DNA from: Panacibacter ginsenosidivorans
GTDB lineage: Bacteria; Bacteroidota; Bacteroidia; Chitinophagales; Chitinophagaceae
Reading direction: 5' to 3'
Assembly (NCBI RefSeq): GCF_007971225.1
Contig: NZ_CP042435.1
Span: 62,001 to 126,000 of the forward strand
Length of the DNA stretch: 64,000 bases
The notes under the pieces are model-generated. The model was not told the origin of the DNA. It ran no database searches and saw only the letters and a program-made list of their open reading frames with translations. Shown here in pieces: positions 51,695 through 60,167 of the stretch. Position 1 is the first letter of the stretch; each line of letters begins with the position of its first letter. The position numbers and the translations under genes are program-made.

Positions 51695-52384
51695 ATGCAG
51701 GGGACAAGTATTAAACACTGGTCTGAAGATGATAGGCCAAGAGAAAAAATGTTACTCAAAGGAACAGATGCTTTAAGTAATGCTGAGCTGCTGGCCATCA
51801 TTATTAATAACGGGACCAGAGAAAAATCCGCTGTGGATGTAACAAAAGAACTGCTTGCGGCTGTTGGTAACGACTTACATCGTCTTGGAAGATTAAGCGT
51901 AAAAGAAATTGTAAAGCTAAAAGTAAAGGGCATCGGAGAAGCAAAGGCAGTTGCTATTGCTGCAGCACTGGAGGTAGGTATAAGACGTGAGGCTGCGGAC
52001 AATAAAAAAGATGTTGTATTAAACAGTAAAGACATTGCTGAATTTCTGCGTGCGAAATTAAAATACATGAAACGGGAAGTATTTGTGGTGGTTTTTCTTA
52101 ACCGTGCAAATAAAATAATGCATCATGAAATTATTAGTGAAGGAGGTATAACAGGCACAGTGGCTGATCCACGAATTATTTTAAAGAAAGCGTTGGAACA
52201 TGATGCTGTGAATATTATTCTTTGTCATAACCATCCAAGCGGTAGCATTAAACCCAGCAGGCAGGATGAAGAACTGACACAAAAAATAAAAGAAGCCGCC
52301 AGGTATCTTGACATAAAAGTAATGGATCACATTATTGTAAGTGAGGAAGGCTATTACAGCTTTGCCGATGAAGGCATGCTTTAA
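51695..52384 (+). CDS. radC: RadC-family JAB/MPN-domain protein
   Basis: The 229-residue protein has a short helix-hairpin-helix part (about 15-95, SNAELLAIIINNGTREKSAV and KVKGIGEAKAVAIAAALEVG) and a C-terminal JAB/MPN domain. The metal motif is ILCHNHPSGSIKPSRQDEEL (H-x-H-P-S-G-x6-S-x2-D). RadC proteins are often listed as DNA repair factors, but the E. coli evidence for that has been withdrawn. A hydrolytic role linked to replication, recombination or anti-phage genes is more likely. It diverges from prs. Confidence 0.93.
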   Translation: MQGTSIKHWSEDDRPREKMLLKGTDALSNAELLAIIINNGTREKSAVDVTKELLAAVGNDLHRLGRLSVKEIVKLKVKGIGEAKAVAIAAALEVGIRREAADNKKDVVLNSKDIAEFLRAKLKYMKREVFVVVFLNRANKIMHHEIISEGGITGTVADPRIILKKALEHDAVNIILCHNHPSGSIKPSRQDEELTQKIKEAARYLDIKVMDHIIVSEEGYYSFADEGML

Positions 52385-52403
52385 TTGCTGAATAGCAAAT
52401 AAA

Positions 52404-52463
52404 GCGTACAAGTGAGTGACACAACAAAAACTTAATAGTAGCAACACAGCCCGACACAAAATA
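52404..52463 (+). repeat. Intergenic head-tail element, copy 30 (GTG dialect)
   Basis: The head is at 52406-52425. The tail AAAAACTTAATAGTAGCAAC ends CAGCCCGACACAAAATAG. It lies between the convergent radC and pyrophosphatase genes with the tail towards the latter. Confidence 0.92.
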
Positions 52464-52513
52464 GAAATCCCCGCTTACAGCAGGGATCTCAATTTATGGT
52501 TGACGGTGATAAA

Positions 52514-54940
52514 CTATTTTACTTCCACTTTCAGGTCAATATTTTTTCCATCCTGAAGATATTTCTCATACTTCTCCGTTACTTCAGCAGAAAGCTCCTT
52601 TCCATTGACAATCAACTTACCATCCTGTAATTGAATATTAATATTGTCGCCCGAAGCCACCCCATCTTCTTTAAGCTGAGCAATGAGCTTACTCATTTCA
52701 TCATCTCCATTTACAGTCATATCAATTGTACTATTGTCTTTGCCTTCATCTTTATTTTGAACACGTATCTCGATCTTCTTCTGAGTTGTTGACGCAACAG
52801 CATCTGTCGAATGCATTTGTGCAAGCGTTGGTGCAATAACCAATGAAACAATAGACATCAGTTTGATAAGGATATTCATAGAAGGTCCTGATGTATCTTT
52901 AAAAGGATCACCTACTGTATCACCAGTTACAGCGGCTTTGTGCGGTTCACTCTTTTTCTTGTATATCACACCATTTATTTCAACACCTTTTTCAAAACTC
53001 TTCTTTGCATTGTCCCATGCGCCACCTGCGTTGTTTTGGAACATACCCATTAATACCCCGCTAACAGTCGCACCTGCAAGAAAACCACCCAATGCTTCAG
53101 GACCCAATAAGAAACCAATTATCAACGGCGCAACAATAGCAATGCCACCTGGCAACATCATTTTCTTAAGAGAAGCTTCTGTAGAAATGGCCACACATTT
53201 ATCATACTCAGGCTTACCTGTACCTTCCATGATACCAGGAATAGTACGAAACTGTCTGCGTACTTCTTCCACCATTGCCATAGCTGCCTGGCCCACTGCA
53301 CGTATGGCCAATGAAGAAAATATAAAAGGTATCATGCCTCCAACAAACAAGGAAGCAAGTACATCAGCTTTATAAATATCAATCCCTTTAATGCCTGCAA
53401 CACCTACAAATGCTGCAAACAAAGCTAATGCAGTCAATGCGGCAGAAGCAATTGCAAAACCTTTACCTGTTGCAGCGGTTGTGTTACCAACAGCGTCAAG
53501 AACGTCTGTTTTTTCACGAACATCTGGTGGCAATTCACTCATTTCTGCAATGCCACCTGCATTATCTGCAATAGGTCCGAATGCATCTATTGCCAATTGC
53601 ATAGCAGTCGTTGCCATCATACCTGCCGCGGCAATAGCCACCCCATATAAACCTGCACAATAGTAAGAGCCATAAATACCACTTGCCAATACAAGGATTG
53701 GTAAGAAAGTAGATTCCATACCAACAGCCAAACCACCAATTACATTGGTGCCATGGCCTGTCGCACTCTGGCGTATGATGCTCAGCACAGGGCGCTTACC
53801 CATAGCTGTATAATACTCCGTGATCATACTCATTAAAGTGCCCACTGCCAAACCAACAGCAATAGCACCAAGCACACCCCATTTGGTAAATTCTATTCCA
53901 CGCAATTCCATTGTTTCCGGAAGAATATAATATACAAGCCCAATACTTGCAAGACCCGCCAAAATCATAGAACCCCAATTCCCCATGTTCAATGCTTTTT
54001 GAACAACAGCATTGCTAATGCCTGCACTGTCACTGATCTTAACAAAGAAAGTGGCTATGATAGAAAAAATAATTCCTGTTGCAGCTATCAGCATTGGTAA
54101 AAGAACAGGTGCAAGTCCACCAAAATTATCAACAGAAACAGTTTCCTGGCCAAGCACCATTGTTGCTAAAACAGTTGCTACATAAGAACCAAATAAATCA
54201 GCGCCCATACCTGCCACATCACCTACGTTATCACCCACGTTATCTGCAATGGTTGCAGGGTTGCGCGGATCATCTTCAGGAATACCTGCTTCCACTTTCC
54301 CCACAAGGTCAGCACCTACGTCAGCAGCTTTTGTATAGATACCACCGCCTACACGTGCAAACAATGCAATAGATTCAGCGCCCAGCGAAAAGCCCGTAAG
54401 TACTTCAATTGATTTTAGCATAGCGGCTTTAAACTCAGGAGAGCCGCTTGTATAATCCCCTACAAAACTCATGTAAAGTATAATAAAAATACTACCAAGA
54501 CCAAGCACTGCAAGCCCGGCAACACCAAGCCCCATTACTGAGCCACCAGTGAAGGAAACATTGAGTGCTTTCGCCAGGCTTGTTCTTGCTGCCTGTGCCG
54601 TACGCACATTAGCTTTGGTAGCCACACGCATACCTATATAACCTGCTGTTGCGCTGAACACACCACCCACTATAAAAGAGATGGCGATAGACCAATGCGA
54701 TTCAGGGTTGCTGTTTGCCATTACACCTAATAATATGGCAGCAATAATTACGAAGTAGGAAAGAATCTTCCATTCAGCTTTCAAAAAAGCCATGGCACCT
54801 TCAGCAATATATGCACTTATCTCTTGCATCCGTGCATTACCCGGGTCTTGTCTGGAAACCCAGTTAAATTTGATCAACGTGTAAAGAAGCCCGATAATAC
54901 CCATCAAAGGAACTGCATAAAACAAACTGTTCATAAGCAA
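52514..54940 (-). CDS. hppA: Membrane-bound ion-pumping pyrophosphatase (K+-dependent type) with extra C-terminal domain
   Basis: The 808-residue protein splits pyrophosphate and pumps H+ or Na+ across the inner membrane. About sixteen membrane helices fill residues 1-711. Diagnostic segments are [20 protein letters not shown] and [18 protein letters not shown]. The [13 protein letters not shown] segment has Ala where K+-independent enzymes have Lys, so this is the K+-dependent type. Residues 712-808 form an additional charged domain ([59 protein letters not shown]) that standard enzymes lack. With sixteen helices it should face the periplasm. Two in-frame ATGs (54940, 54934) are possible starts. 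Confidence 0.94.
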   Translation of the reverse strand: MLMNSLFYAVPLMGIIGLLYTLIKFNWVSRQDPGNARMQEISAYIAEGAMAFLKAEWKILSYFVIIAAILLGVMANSNPESHWSIAISFIVGGVFSATAGYIGMRVATKANVRTAQAARTSLAKALNVSFTGGSVMGLGVAGLAVLGLGSIFIILYMSFVGDYTSGSPEFKAAMLKSIEVLTGFSLGAESIALFARVGGGIYTKAADVGADLVGKVEAGIPEDDPRNPATIADNVGDNVGDVAGMGADLFGSYVATVLATMVLGQETVSVDNFGGLAPVLLPMLIAATGIIFSIIATFFVKISDSAGISNAVVQKALNMGNWGSMILAGLASIGLVYYILPETMELRGIEFTKWGVLGAIAVGLAVGTLMSMITEYYTAMGKRPVLSIIRQSATGHGTNVIGGLAVGMESTFLPILVLASGIYGSYYCAGLYGVAIAAAGMMATTAMQLAIDAFGPIADNAGGIAEMSELPPDVREKTDVLDAVGNTTAATGKGFAIASAALTALALFAAFVGVAGIKGIDIYKADVLASLFVGGMIPFIFSSLAIRAVGQAAMAMVEEVRRQFRTIPGIMEGTGKPEYDKCVAISTEASLKKMMLPGGIAIVAPLIIGFLLGPEALGGFLAGATVSGVLMGMFQNNAGGAWDNAKKSFEKGVEINGVIYKKKSEPHKAAVTGDTVGDPFKDTSGPSMNILIKLMSIVSLVIAPTLAQMHSTDAVASTTQKKIEIRVQNKDEGKDNSTIDMTVNGDDEMSKLIAQLKEDGVASGDNINIQLQDGKLIVNGKELSAEVTEKYEKYLQDGKNIDLKVEVK

Positions 54941-55084
54941 ATGTTAGTATTTTAAAAATGGTCGTAAATATAGGGGATTAATATTAAAATCAAACCAAAC
55001 TAATTGCTGCCACAGCATTTGGGGAAAAGGGGTGGATTTTTTTATAAAGGGCATTGATATTTTGTTTCACGAATGTTGAATTAA

Positions 55085-55142
55085 CTATTTGTACAAGCTT
55101 CAGTATTTCATGGCCACCTGGTTGTGTCACTCACTTGTGCTA
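55085..55142 (-). repeat. Intergenic head-tail element, copy 31 (GTG dialect)
   Basis: The head is at 55121-55140 on the minus strand (GCACAAG start). The tail CAGGTGGCCATGAAATACT ends AGCTTGTACAAATAG and faces the pyrophosphatase start, though 145 bases away. Confidence 0.9.
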
Positions 55143-55232
55143 AATAACGTTGGGCATCTGTAATTAATTTATGTATGCATTACGTGCTTATATTTAATAC
55201 CACATTATTATCCTTTTCTTAATTATAAAATT

Positions 55233-55712
55233 ATGATACTTAAAAAAAATACTTTTTTAAAAATTGCTGCTACATTAATATGTTTTACTATTGGTTTTCA
55301 CACAAACGCACAAACTAATACATCAGTATATGACAAAGCATTGGCTGATTCATTAGGTGCAGACGAGTATGGCATGAAGATGTATGTTTTAGTGATGCTG
55401 AAAACAGGAACAAACCAAACAACAGATAAAGCAACAACAGACAGTTTATTTAAGGGCCACATGCAAAATATTAGCCGCCTGGTAAGCATAAAAAAGTTAG
55501 TGGTAGCCGGGCCATTACAGAAGAATGAAAAAAATTATCGTGGCATTTTTATATTAGATGTGAACACTTTGGAAGAAGCCAGGTTATTAATAAATACAGA
55601 TCCTGCCATTAAAGCAAAATTACTCGACGCAGATATGTTTCTTTGGTATGGTTCTGCAGCGCTGCCTGAATATTTACCCTATCATGAGAAAGTACAAAAG
55701 CAAAGTCATTAA
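55233..55712 (+). CDS. Exported YCII-like domain protein
   Basis: The 159-residue protein has a Sec signal (about 1-26, FTIGFHTNAQ) and then a YCII-type ferredoxin-like domain: YGMKMYVLVMLKTGTNQTTD, FKGHMQNISRLVSIKKLVVA, GPLQKNEKNYRGIFILDVNT and LEEARLLINTDPAIKAKLL. The central His in FKGHM is the residue usually proposed as catalytic in the YciI family. The substrate is unknown. It stands alone between element copies 31 and 32. Confidence 0.8.
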   Translation: MILKKNTFLKIAATLICFTIGFHTNAQTNTSVYDKALADSLGADEYGMKMYVLVMLKTGTNQTTDKATTDSLFKGHMQNISRLVSIKKLVVAGPLQKNEKNYRGIFILDVNTLEEARLLINTDPAIKAKLLDADMFLWYGSAALPEYLPYHEKVQKQSH

Positions 55713-55836
55713 AAATAAAAAAAACCCTGTCTTCAAATCTCCGTGTCTATAGAGATACTCGAAGAAGCCTCTATGGGTACTAAATGTAGCTTGATCATCA
55801 TAATCACCACAGTGTCCGCTGCATGAAGAACCAAAA

Positions 55837-55892
55837 GTATAAGCGTGCGACGCAACCAAAGCCTAATAGTTTTACTACTGTCCGGTAAAAAA
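55837..55892 (+). repeat. Intergenic head-tail element, copy 32 (GCG dialect)
   Basis: The head is at 55837-55856 with two changes (GTATAAGCGTGCGACGCAAC). The tail CAAAGCCTAATAGTTTTAC ends ACTGTCCGGTAAAAAATAG. It points towards the GIN-domain gene, 160 bases away. Confidence 0.87.
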
Positions 55893-56054
55893 TAGTTTGC
55901 AAGTAAAGATGTATTTGTTTTTTAGCCGAACTCAAAAATAAGTACAACCATTTAAGTATGTCGCAAACCGCTCAACCATAATAATGGGTTTAATAAAATA
56001 ACTTGATGTTATTTTATCTACGAAATATTTCGTTAATTTTATAAAAAATCTATT

Positions 56055-56783
56055 ATGAAAAAAATATCTCTTGCTTTTATGCTACAGTCTATTAGTTGCA
56101 TGACAGTATTTGCACAGGATAAAATAAAAATAGAACCGAGCGGCAACATTATTAGCAAAGAAATATCCGTACAGGCATTTGATGCAATAAATGCCAAAGG
56201 TCTTTATGAACTTGTTTTGCAACAAGGCGATAAGGAAACTGTAAAAATAGAAGCCGACGATAATTTGATGGATCTTTTTTCTGTAAAGAATAATGGCAAT
56301 ACACTTGAAATTGACATGCCCAACCTAAAAGATAAAAACATTGATTTCAAAAATAAAGATGACAGAAAATCTTTGAAACTGAAAGTCTATGTAACTTTTA
56401 AGAAGCTAAAAAGCCTTGATCTTTCGGTTATCGGCAGTGTACGCTCCGAAGCAACCGTAAAAGCAGATGCATTTAATTTAGAAAGCAAGAGCGTAGGCAA
56501 TGTTGACCTTAAATTAAGTGCTGGTATATTAACCGTAAACAATAAAGGCGTGGGCAATATAACACTAAGCGGTAATGCAAATAACGCAGATGTAAGTAAT
56601 AAAGGCGTGGGGGAGTTTAATGGTGGCGATCTTGTTGTTCAAACCATGAACATTGATAACACAGGCGTTGGAAATGCCAATGTTAACGTTGTAAAAGACC
56701 TTAATATCAAACAATCATTTCTTGGAAAGGTAAATAATAAGGGCGCTGCAAAAACGCATAAAATGGAAGGTGTGGAAATGTAA
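56055..56783 (+). CDS. Exported GIN-domain (DUF2807) protein
   Basis: The 242-residue protein has a Sec signal (about 1-21, MTVFAQ) and a DUF2807/GIN domain: VQAFDAINAKGLYELVLQQG at the start, then a ladder of short beta strands such as SVGNVDLKLSAGILTVNNKG, VGNITLSGNANNADVSNKGV and TGVGNANVNVVKDLNIKQ. The repeats suggest a right-handed beta helix exposed on the cell surface or in the periplasm. The family is abundant in Bacteroidota and has been called a putative adhesin without firm proof. Confidence 0.88.
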   Translation: MKKISLAFMLQSISCMTVFAQDKIKIEPSGNIISKEISVQAFDAINAKGLYELVLQQGDKETVKIEADDNLMDLFSVKNNGNTLEIDMPNLKDKNIDFKNKDDRKSLKLKVYVTFKKLKSLDLSVIGSVRSEATVKADAFNLESKSVGNVDLKLSAGILTVNNKGVGNITLSGNANNADVSNKGVGEFNGGDLVVQTMNIDNTGVGNANVNVVKDLNIKQSFLGKVNNKGAAKTHKMEGVEM

Positions 56784-56832
56784 TGTTTTGGGCAACGGTT
56801 TTTAGTATATAAACCATTCTGAGAAGGGAAAT

Positions 56833-56863
56833 AAGAGCCACCGGTTATTTACTGGTGGCTCTT
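56833..56863. terminator. Two-way terminator hairpin between convergent genes
   Basis: AAGAGCCACC and GGTGGCTCTT form a 10-bp stem, extendable across one mismatch, around an 11-base loop. It is between the GIN-domain gene (plus) and the small minus-strand gene. T runs are short, so efficiency is uncertain. Confidence 0.75.
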
Positions 56864-56882
56864 GAATGATGACATCAGCCAA

Positions 56883-57134
56883 TTATTTTATAACCTCTTC
56901 AATTTTTTCACTGATAGCTGACAGTAGGTTTTTATCTAGGTTATTTAAGTACTTTTCATCCTGACCCGGCATAGTTACTACTCTTAACTTCCTTTCTTCA
57001 TCAGGTTCAAAGTAAACTTCCAGTTCACCAATCAATACGATTATCTTATAAGAATATCCTTGTTGAAGTAATGTTGCCTGATATTCTTTTTCTTTATTCT
57101 TATAAGTTACTGATAAAGTAAAATAATCGTTCAT
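56883..57134 (-). CDS. Small conserved-looking cytoplasmic protein, unknown function
   Basis: The 83-residue product has no signal or membrane segment. It reads as two beta hairpins and a C-terminal helix: YFTLSVTYKNKEKEYQATLL, GYSYKIIVLIGELEVYFEPD, EERKLRVVTMPGQDEKYL and LDKNLLSAISEKIEEVIK. The regular alternation of charged and hydrophobic residues, the ATG start and the terminator behind it support a true gene. I do not recognise a family. Confidence 0.65.
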   Translation of the reverse strand: MNDYFTLSVTYKNKEKEYQATLLQQGYSYKIIVLIGELEVYFEPDEERKLRVVTMPGQDEKYLNNLDKNLLSAISEKIEEVIK

Positions 57135-57235
57135 TTTCCTACAAACATATGCTATCGTGAATTACGAAAACAAGACTAACATTTTGACTTTGGGGACTTT
57201 TTGAAATCTGCATAGTGGAAATGGCAGGTTATAAT

Positions 57236-57269
57236 AAATAAAAAGCTCATAGGTTTTTAATCTATGAGC
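57236..57269 (-). terminator. Intrinsic terminator of tRNA-Met
   Basis: On the minus strand GCTCATAG and CTATGAGC pair over 8 bp around a 9-base loop, followed by TTTTTATTT. It begins ten bases after the tRNA. Confidence 0.92.
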
Positions 57270-57278
57270 AATGATTTG

Positions 57279-57352
57279 TAGCGAGATCGGGAGTTGAACC
57301 CGAGACCTTTGGGTTATGAATCCAACGCTCTAACCACCTGAGCTACCTCGCC
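57279..57352 (-). tRNA. tRNA-Met (elongator type), anticodon CAT
   Basis: On the minus strand the 74-base cloverleaf starts GGCGAGG and ends TCTCGCT plus discriminator A. Stems are GCTC/GAGC (D), TTGGA/CCCAA (anticodon, with an A-C mismatch at the loop-closing pair) and TCGGG/CCCGA (T). The anticodon loop TTCATAA gives CAT. The paired first base (G1-T72) marks it as elongator rather than initiator methionine tRNA, or a CAU tRNA-Ile that is later modified, which cannot be excluded by eye. The CCA end is not encoded. Confidence 0.93.
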
Positions 57353-57362
57353 AAACGGGCGG

Positions 57363-57395
57363 CAAAAATAGTGGTTTTACGTTTAAAAAAACAAA
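57363..57395 (-). promoter_or_regulatory. Promoter of tRNA-Met
   Basis: On the minus strand TTTG (57395-57392) and TATTTTTG (57370-57363) are separated by 21 bases. This matches the -33 TTTG and -7 TAnnTTTG boxes of Bacteroidota. The -7 box ends ten bases before the tRNA. Confidence 0.8.
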
Positions 57396-57551
57396 CAAAG
57401 TGTTTCATTTTTATTCTGTCACCATATGCTCCAAAAATGAAAGTATTACAGTATAACAGCAGTTGTCATAAAAACAGCAAGTTGTTCTCTTCTTAATATC
57501 AGTCTTAACTTTAGAAGCAGCTTTCAGTTTTCAATTCTTAACTGCTATAAA

Positions 57552-57869
57552 CTATGCTTGTGCAGTTGGCCCACCAAAATTCATAGGAATTTCTATTTGT
57601 TCGAGGTCCTGTATTTTTCCGTTGGCGGCTTCGTAGCGGTCCACATTTTCCTGTAAAGCACGCATAAAACGTTTAGCATGCATAGGAGTGAAAATGATCC
57701 TTGATTTTACTTTGCTCTTGGGTGTACCGGGCATTACATTCACAAAATCTATTACAAATTCTGCATGGCTATGTGTTATAATGGCAAGGTTAGCATAACT
57801 ACCTTCTGCTACTTCTTCAGTAATTTCTATATTGAGTTGATTGTTTTGTGGTATCTGTTGATCTGCCAT
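57552..57869 (-). CDS. DUF3467 protein
   Basis: I start at ATG 57869 (MADQQIPQNNQLNIEI), giving 105 residues. A longer frame to 57980 would translate through intergenic element copy 33 and must be wrong. The sequence EVAEGSYANLAIITHSHAEF, VIDFVNVMPGTPKSKVKSRI and TPMHAKRFMRALQENVDRYE is the DUF3467 pattern, a compact cytoplasmic domain widespread in Bacteroidota with unknown role. It diverges from the phosphoglucomutase-type gene with element copy 33 between them. Confidence 0.92.
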   Translation of the reverse strand: MADQQIPQNNQLNIEITEEVAEGSYANLAIITHSHAEFVIDFVNVMPGTPKSKVKSRIIFTPMHAKRFMRALQENVDRYEAANGKIQDLEQIEIPMNFGGPTAQA

Positions 57870-57939
57870 GTGGGTATTTTTTACAAATGTAGGGTTGATG
57901 CAGGAAAAACAATAAGCAGGTTTTAAAAAGTTGCCTAAA

Positions 57940-58010
57940 GAACAGAATGTACAAGTGTGCGACGCAAGTGGCGATGCCATAAAAAACTACAGCCGGGTTC
58001 ATAATAATTT
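57940..58010 (+). repeat. Intergenic head-tail element, copy 33 (GCG dialect)
   Basis: The head is at 57949-57968 (TGTGCG subtype, ends in G), preceded by AGAACAGAAT. The tail TGGCGATGCCATAAAAAAC ends ACAGCCGGGTTCATAATAAT. It lies in a divergent gap with the tail towards the phosphoglucomutase-type gene. Confidence 0.93.
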
Positions 58011-58068
58011 CTCTTATAAAAATGATGAATAATGCTTAAACTTGCCGTCCAATCAAAAACGATCTACT

Positions 58069-59796
58069 ATGGACGCAGCAATTCAAACGAAAGTAAATAC
58101 ATGGCTGAATGGCAGTTACGACCAGGCAACTAAAGATGAAATTTTACGACTGCAAAAAGACAGTCCTGATGAATTGGTTGAATCGTTTTACCAGAATCTT
58201 GAATTTGGTACCGGCGGTCTGCGCGGAATAATGGGTGTTGGTACCAATCGCATCAATAAATATACAGTAGGCATGTGCACGCAGGGCTTTGCTAATTATC
58301 TAAAAAAGACATATCCCGATATTGAGATAAGAATGGCGATTGCACATGACAGCCGCAACAACAGCCGCTTCTTTGCAGAAACAACAGCCAATGTTTTTGC
58401 GGCAAACGGCATAAAAGTTTTTTTGTTTGAATCACTAAGGCCAACGCCGGAACTAAGTTTTGCTATTCGTCATTTCAAATGTAATGGCGGCGTGGTTTGT
58501 ACAGCATCGCATAATCCTAAAGAATACAATGGTTATAAAGCATACTGGAATGATGGCGGACAATTGGTACCACCACATGATAAAAATGTTATTCGTGAAG
58601 TAGAAGCAATAACCAATGTTGATGAAGTAAAATGGGATGGGGGAGAAGCACACATTACATTGATCGGTGCTGATGTTGACGCTGCATATATTGATATGGT
58701 AAAAGGTTTAAGTGTGTATCCTGATGTTATTGCTGCGCAGCATGATCTTAAAATCGTTTACACTCCAATACATGGTACAGGTATAAAATTAGTACCCGGG
58801 GTGTTGAAAGCATTTGGGTTTACCAATGTTACCATCGTTGAAGAACAGAGTACACCTGATGGAAATTTTCCAACAGTTGTTTACCCAAACCCTGAAGAGA
58901 GCGAAGCGATGAGCATAGGTTTGAAAAAAGCCAAAGCATTAGATGCGGATATTTTATGCGGCACTGATCCTGATGCAGATCGGGTTGGCATTGCTATCAA
59001 AAATCATAAAGGTGATTGGATGTTAATGAATGGCAACCAGACCGCAGTACTTGCTTTCACATACATGATGGAAGCACGCAAAGCAAAGGGTATTGCGCAA
59101 CCAAATGATATGGTAGTAAAAACAATTGTCACCACCGACATGATCTATAATGTTGCTAAGGCAAATGATGTTGCGTGTTATGATGTGTTAACTGGTTTTA
59201 AATGGATCGCAGAACTAATTAAGGAAAAAGAAGGCAAAGAAAATTATGTGATCGGTGGTGAAGAAAGTTTTGGTATGATGATCGGCGATAAAGTGCGTGA
59301 TAAAGATGCTGTATCTGCGGTTGCACTGCTTTGCGAAATGGCAGCTTATGAAAAAAGTAAAGGACGTTCATTGTATGATAAACTGATCGACCTCTATGTA
59401 AAATATGATTTCTATCTTGAACACCTTATCAGCATTACCAAGAAAGGTATGCGCGGGCAGGAAGAAATTGCAGAAATGATGCAGGGTTATCGTAACAATC
59501 CGCCTGCGACAATTAATGGCACTAAGGTGGTGCACTTACTCGATTATCAATTACAGGTTGGAAAAAATCTTGTTACTAATGAAATTTGGGATATTACTTT
59601 ACCAAAGAGTAATGTGTTACAGTTCCTGTTAGAAGATGGAACAAAAATTTCTGCAAGACCAAGCGGCACAGAGCCAAAGATCAAATTCTATTTTAGTGTG
59701 AATACAAAGCTTGCGAGCAAAGAAGCTTATGACGATACACATGCAATGTTGATGAATCGCATTAAAGCTGTGATAGAAGATATGAAGCTGAAATAA
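58069..59796 (+). CDS. Phosphoglucomutase/phosphomannomutase-type phosphosugar mutase
   Basis: I start at ATG 58069 (MDAAIQTKVNTWLNGSY), giving 575 residues; a TTG at 58042 would add nine residues. The enzyme moves a phosphate between C1 and C6 of hexoses. The phosphoserine is S147 in TASHNPKEYNGYK, the metal loop is in GTDPDADRVGIA, the sugar-binding loop in GGEESFGMM, and the phosphate-binding loop in ARPSGTEPKIKFYF. FGTGGLRGIMGVGTNRIN near the N-terminus is typical of the long PGM2-like type. It supplies glucose 1-phosphate for glycan synthesis and glycogen turnover. Confidence 0.94.
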   Translation: MDAAIQTKVNTWLNGSYDQATKDEILRLQKDSPDELVESFYQNLEFGTGGLRGIMGVGTNRINKYTVGMCTQGFANYLKKTYPDIEIRMAIAHDSRNNSRFFAETTANVFAANGIKVFLFESLRPTPELSFAIRHFKCNGGVVCTASHNPKEYNGYKAYWNDGGQLVPPHDKNVIREVEAITNVDEVKWDGGEAHITLIGADVDAAYIDMVKGLSVYPDVIAAQHDLKIVYTPIHGTGIKLVPGVLKAFGFTNVTIVEEQSTPDGNFPTVVYPNPEESEAMSIGLKKAKALDADILCGTDPDADRVGIAIKNHKGDWMLMNGNQTAVLAFTYMMEARKAKGIAQPNDMVVKTIVTTDMIYNVAKANDVACYDVLTGFKWIAELIKEKEGKENYVIGGEESFGMMIGDKVRDKDAVSAVALLCEMAAYEKSKGRSLYDKLIDLYVKYDFYLEHLISITKKGMRGQEEIAEMMQGYRNNPPATINGTKVVHLLDYQLQVGKNLVTNEIWDITLPKSNVLQFLLEDGTKISARPSGTEPKIKFYFSVNTKLASKEAYDDTHAMLMNRIKAVIEDMKLK

Positions 59797-59828
59797 GTTT
59801 TAGGTAGTAAGTAATAAGTTTTAAATAA

Positions 59829-59860
59829 ATGCTGCGATTTTTTATCGCGGCATTTTTATT
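59829..59860 (+). terminator. Intrinsic terminator of the phosphosugar mutase gene
   Basis: ATGCTGCGAT and ATCGCGGCAT pair over 10 bp (one G-T) around a T-rich loop, followed by TTTTTATTTT. It runs straight into the tail of element copy 34. Confidence 0.93.
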
Positions 59861-59914
59861 TTGAGCCCAACTGTATTACTACAATAAAGCTGTTGTTGCG
59901 TCGCACTCTTGTAC
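59860..59914 (-). repeat. Intergenic head-tail element, copy 34 (GCG dialect)
   Basis: The head is at 59895-59914 on the minus strand. The tail AACAGCTTTATTGTAGTAAT ends ACAGTTGGGCTCAAAATAAA, touching the T run of the upstream terminator. Confidence 0.93.
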
Positions 59915-60059
59915 TGTAGAATATAGATCGTTATAGCGAGGACAACAGCAAAGCATTATGCATTAAGTTGTCTGTGGCTATCTGTTAAATTAAAAGATTG
60001 CCACAGCTTTCCCATGCGCATGGCTAAGAGTACAGCTTCGCAATGACGATTAGCGTTAA
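59915..60059. repeat. Spacer with a dispersed-type sequence between two elements
   Basis: The stretch at about 59995-60050 reads AAGATTGCCACAGCTTTCCC, a short variable part with ATGCGCAT, and then AGCTTCGCAATGACGATTAG. The order GATTGCCAC ... CTTCGCAATGACG resembles a repeat motif I recall from many unrelated bacterial genomes. No ORF of note is present. Confidence 0.45.
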
Positions 60060-60120
60060 GAACGCACAAGTGAGTGACACAACTGAAGCTTCATATCAGC
60101 AATACAGTTAAGTACATAAC
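60060..60120 (+). repeat. Intergenic head-tail element, copy 35 (GTG dialect)
   Basis: The head is at 60064-60083 (GCACAAG start, preceded by GAAC). The tail TGAAGCTTCATATCAGCAAT ends ACAGTTAAGTACATAACAG. It points at the acetylesterase gene 48 bases on and is head-to-head with copy 34. Confidence 0.93.
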
Positions 60121-60167
60121 AGTTGTATTCATTTTTCAGTTACTTTCAGTCTTTAAATATTGCACGT

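Noticed and set aside
51623-51718. N-terminal extension of Prs to an upstream start
   Set aside because: It would overlap the divergent radC gene and its residues do not resemble the family; ATG 51622 begins the conserved sequence.
52467-52487. Hairpin ATCCC...GGGAT between radC and the pyrophosphatase gene as a terminator
   Set aside because: The stem is only about five pairs with an eight-base or larger loop and no T run; too weak to call.
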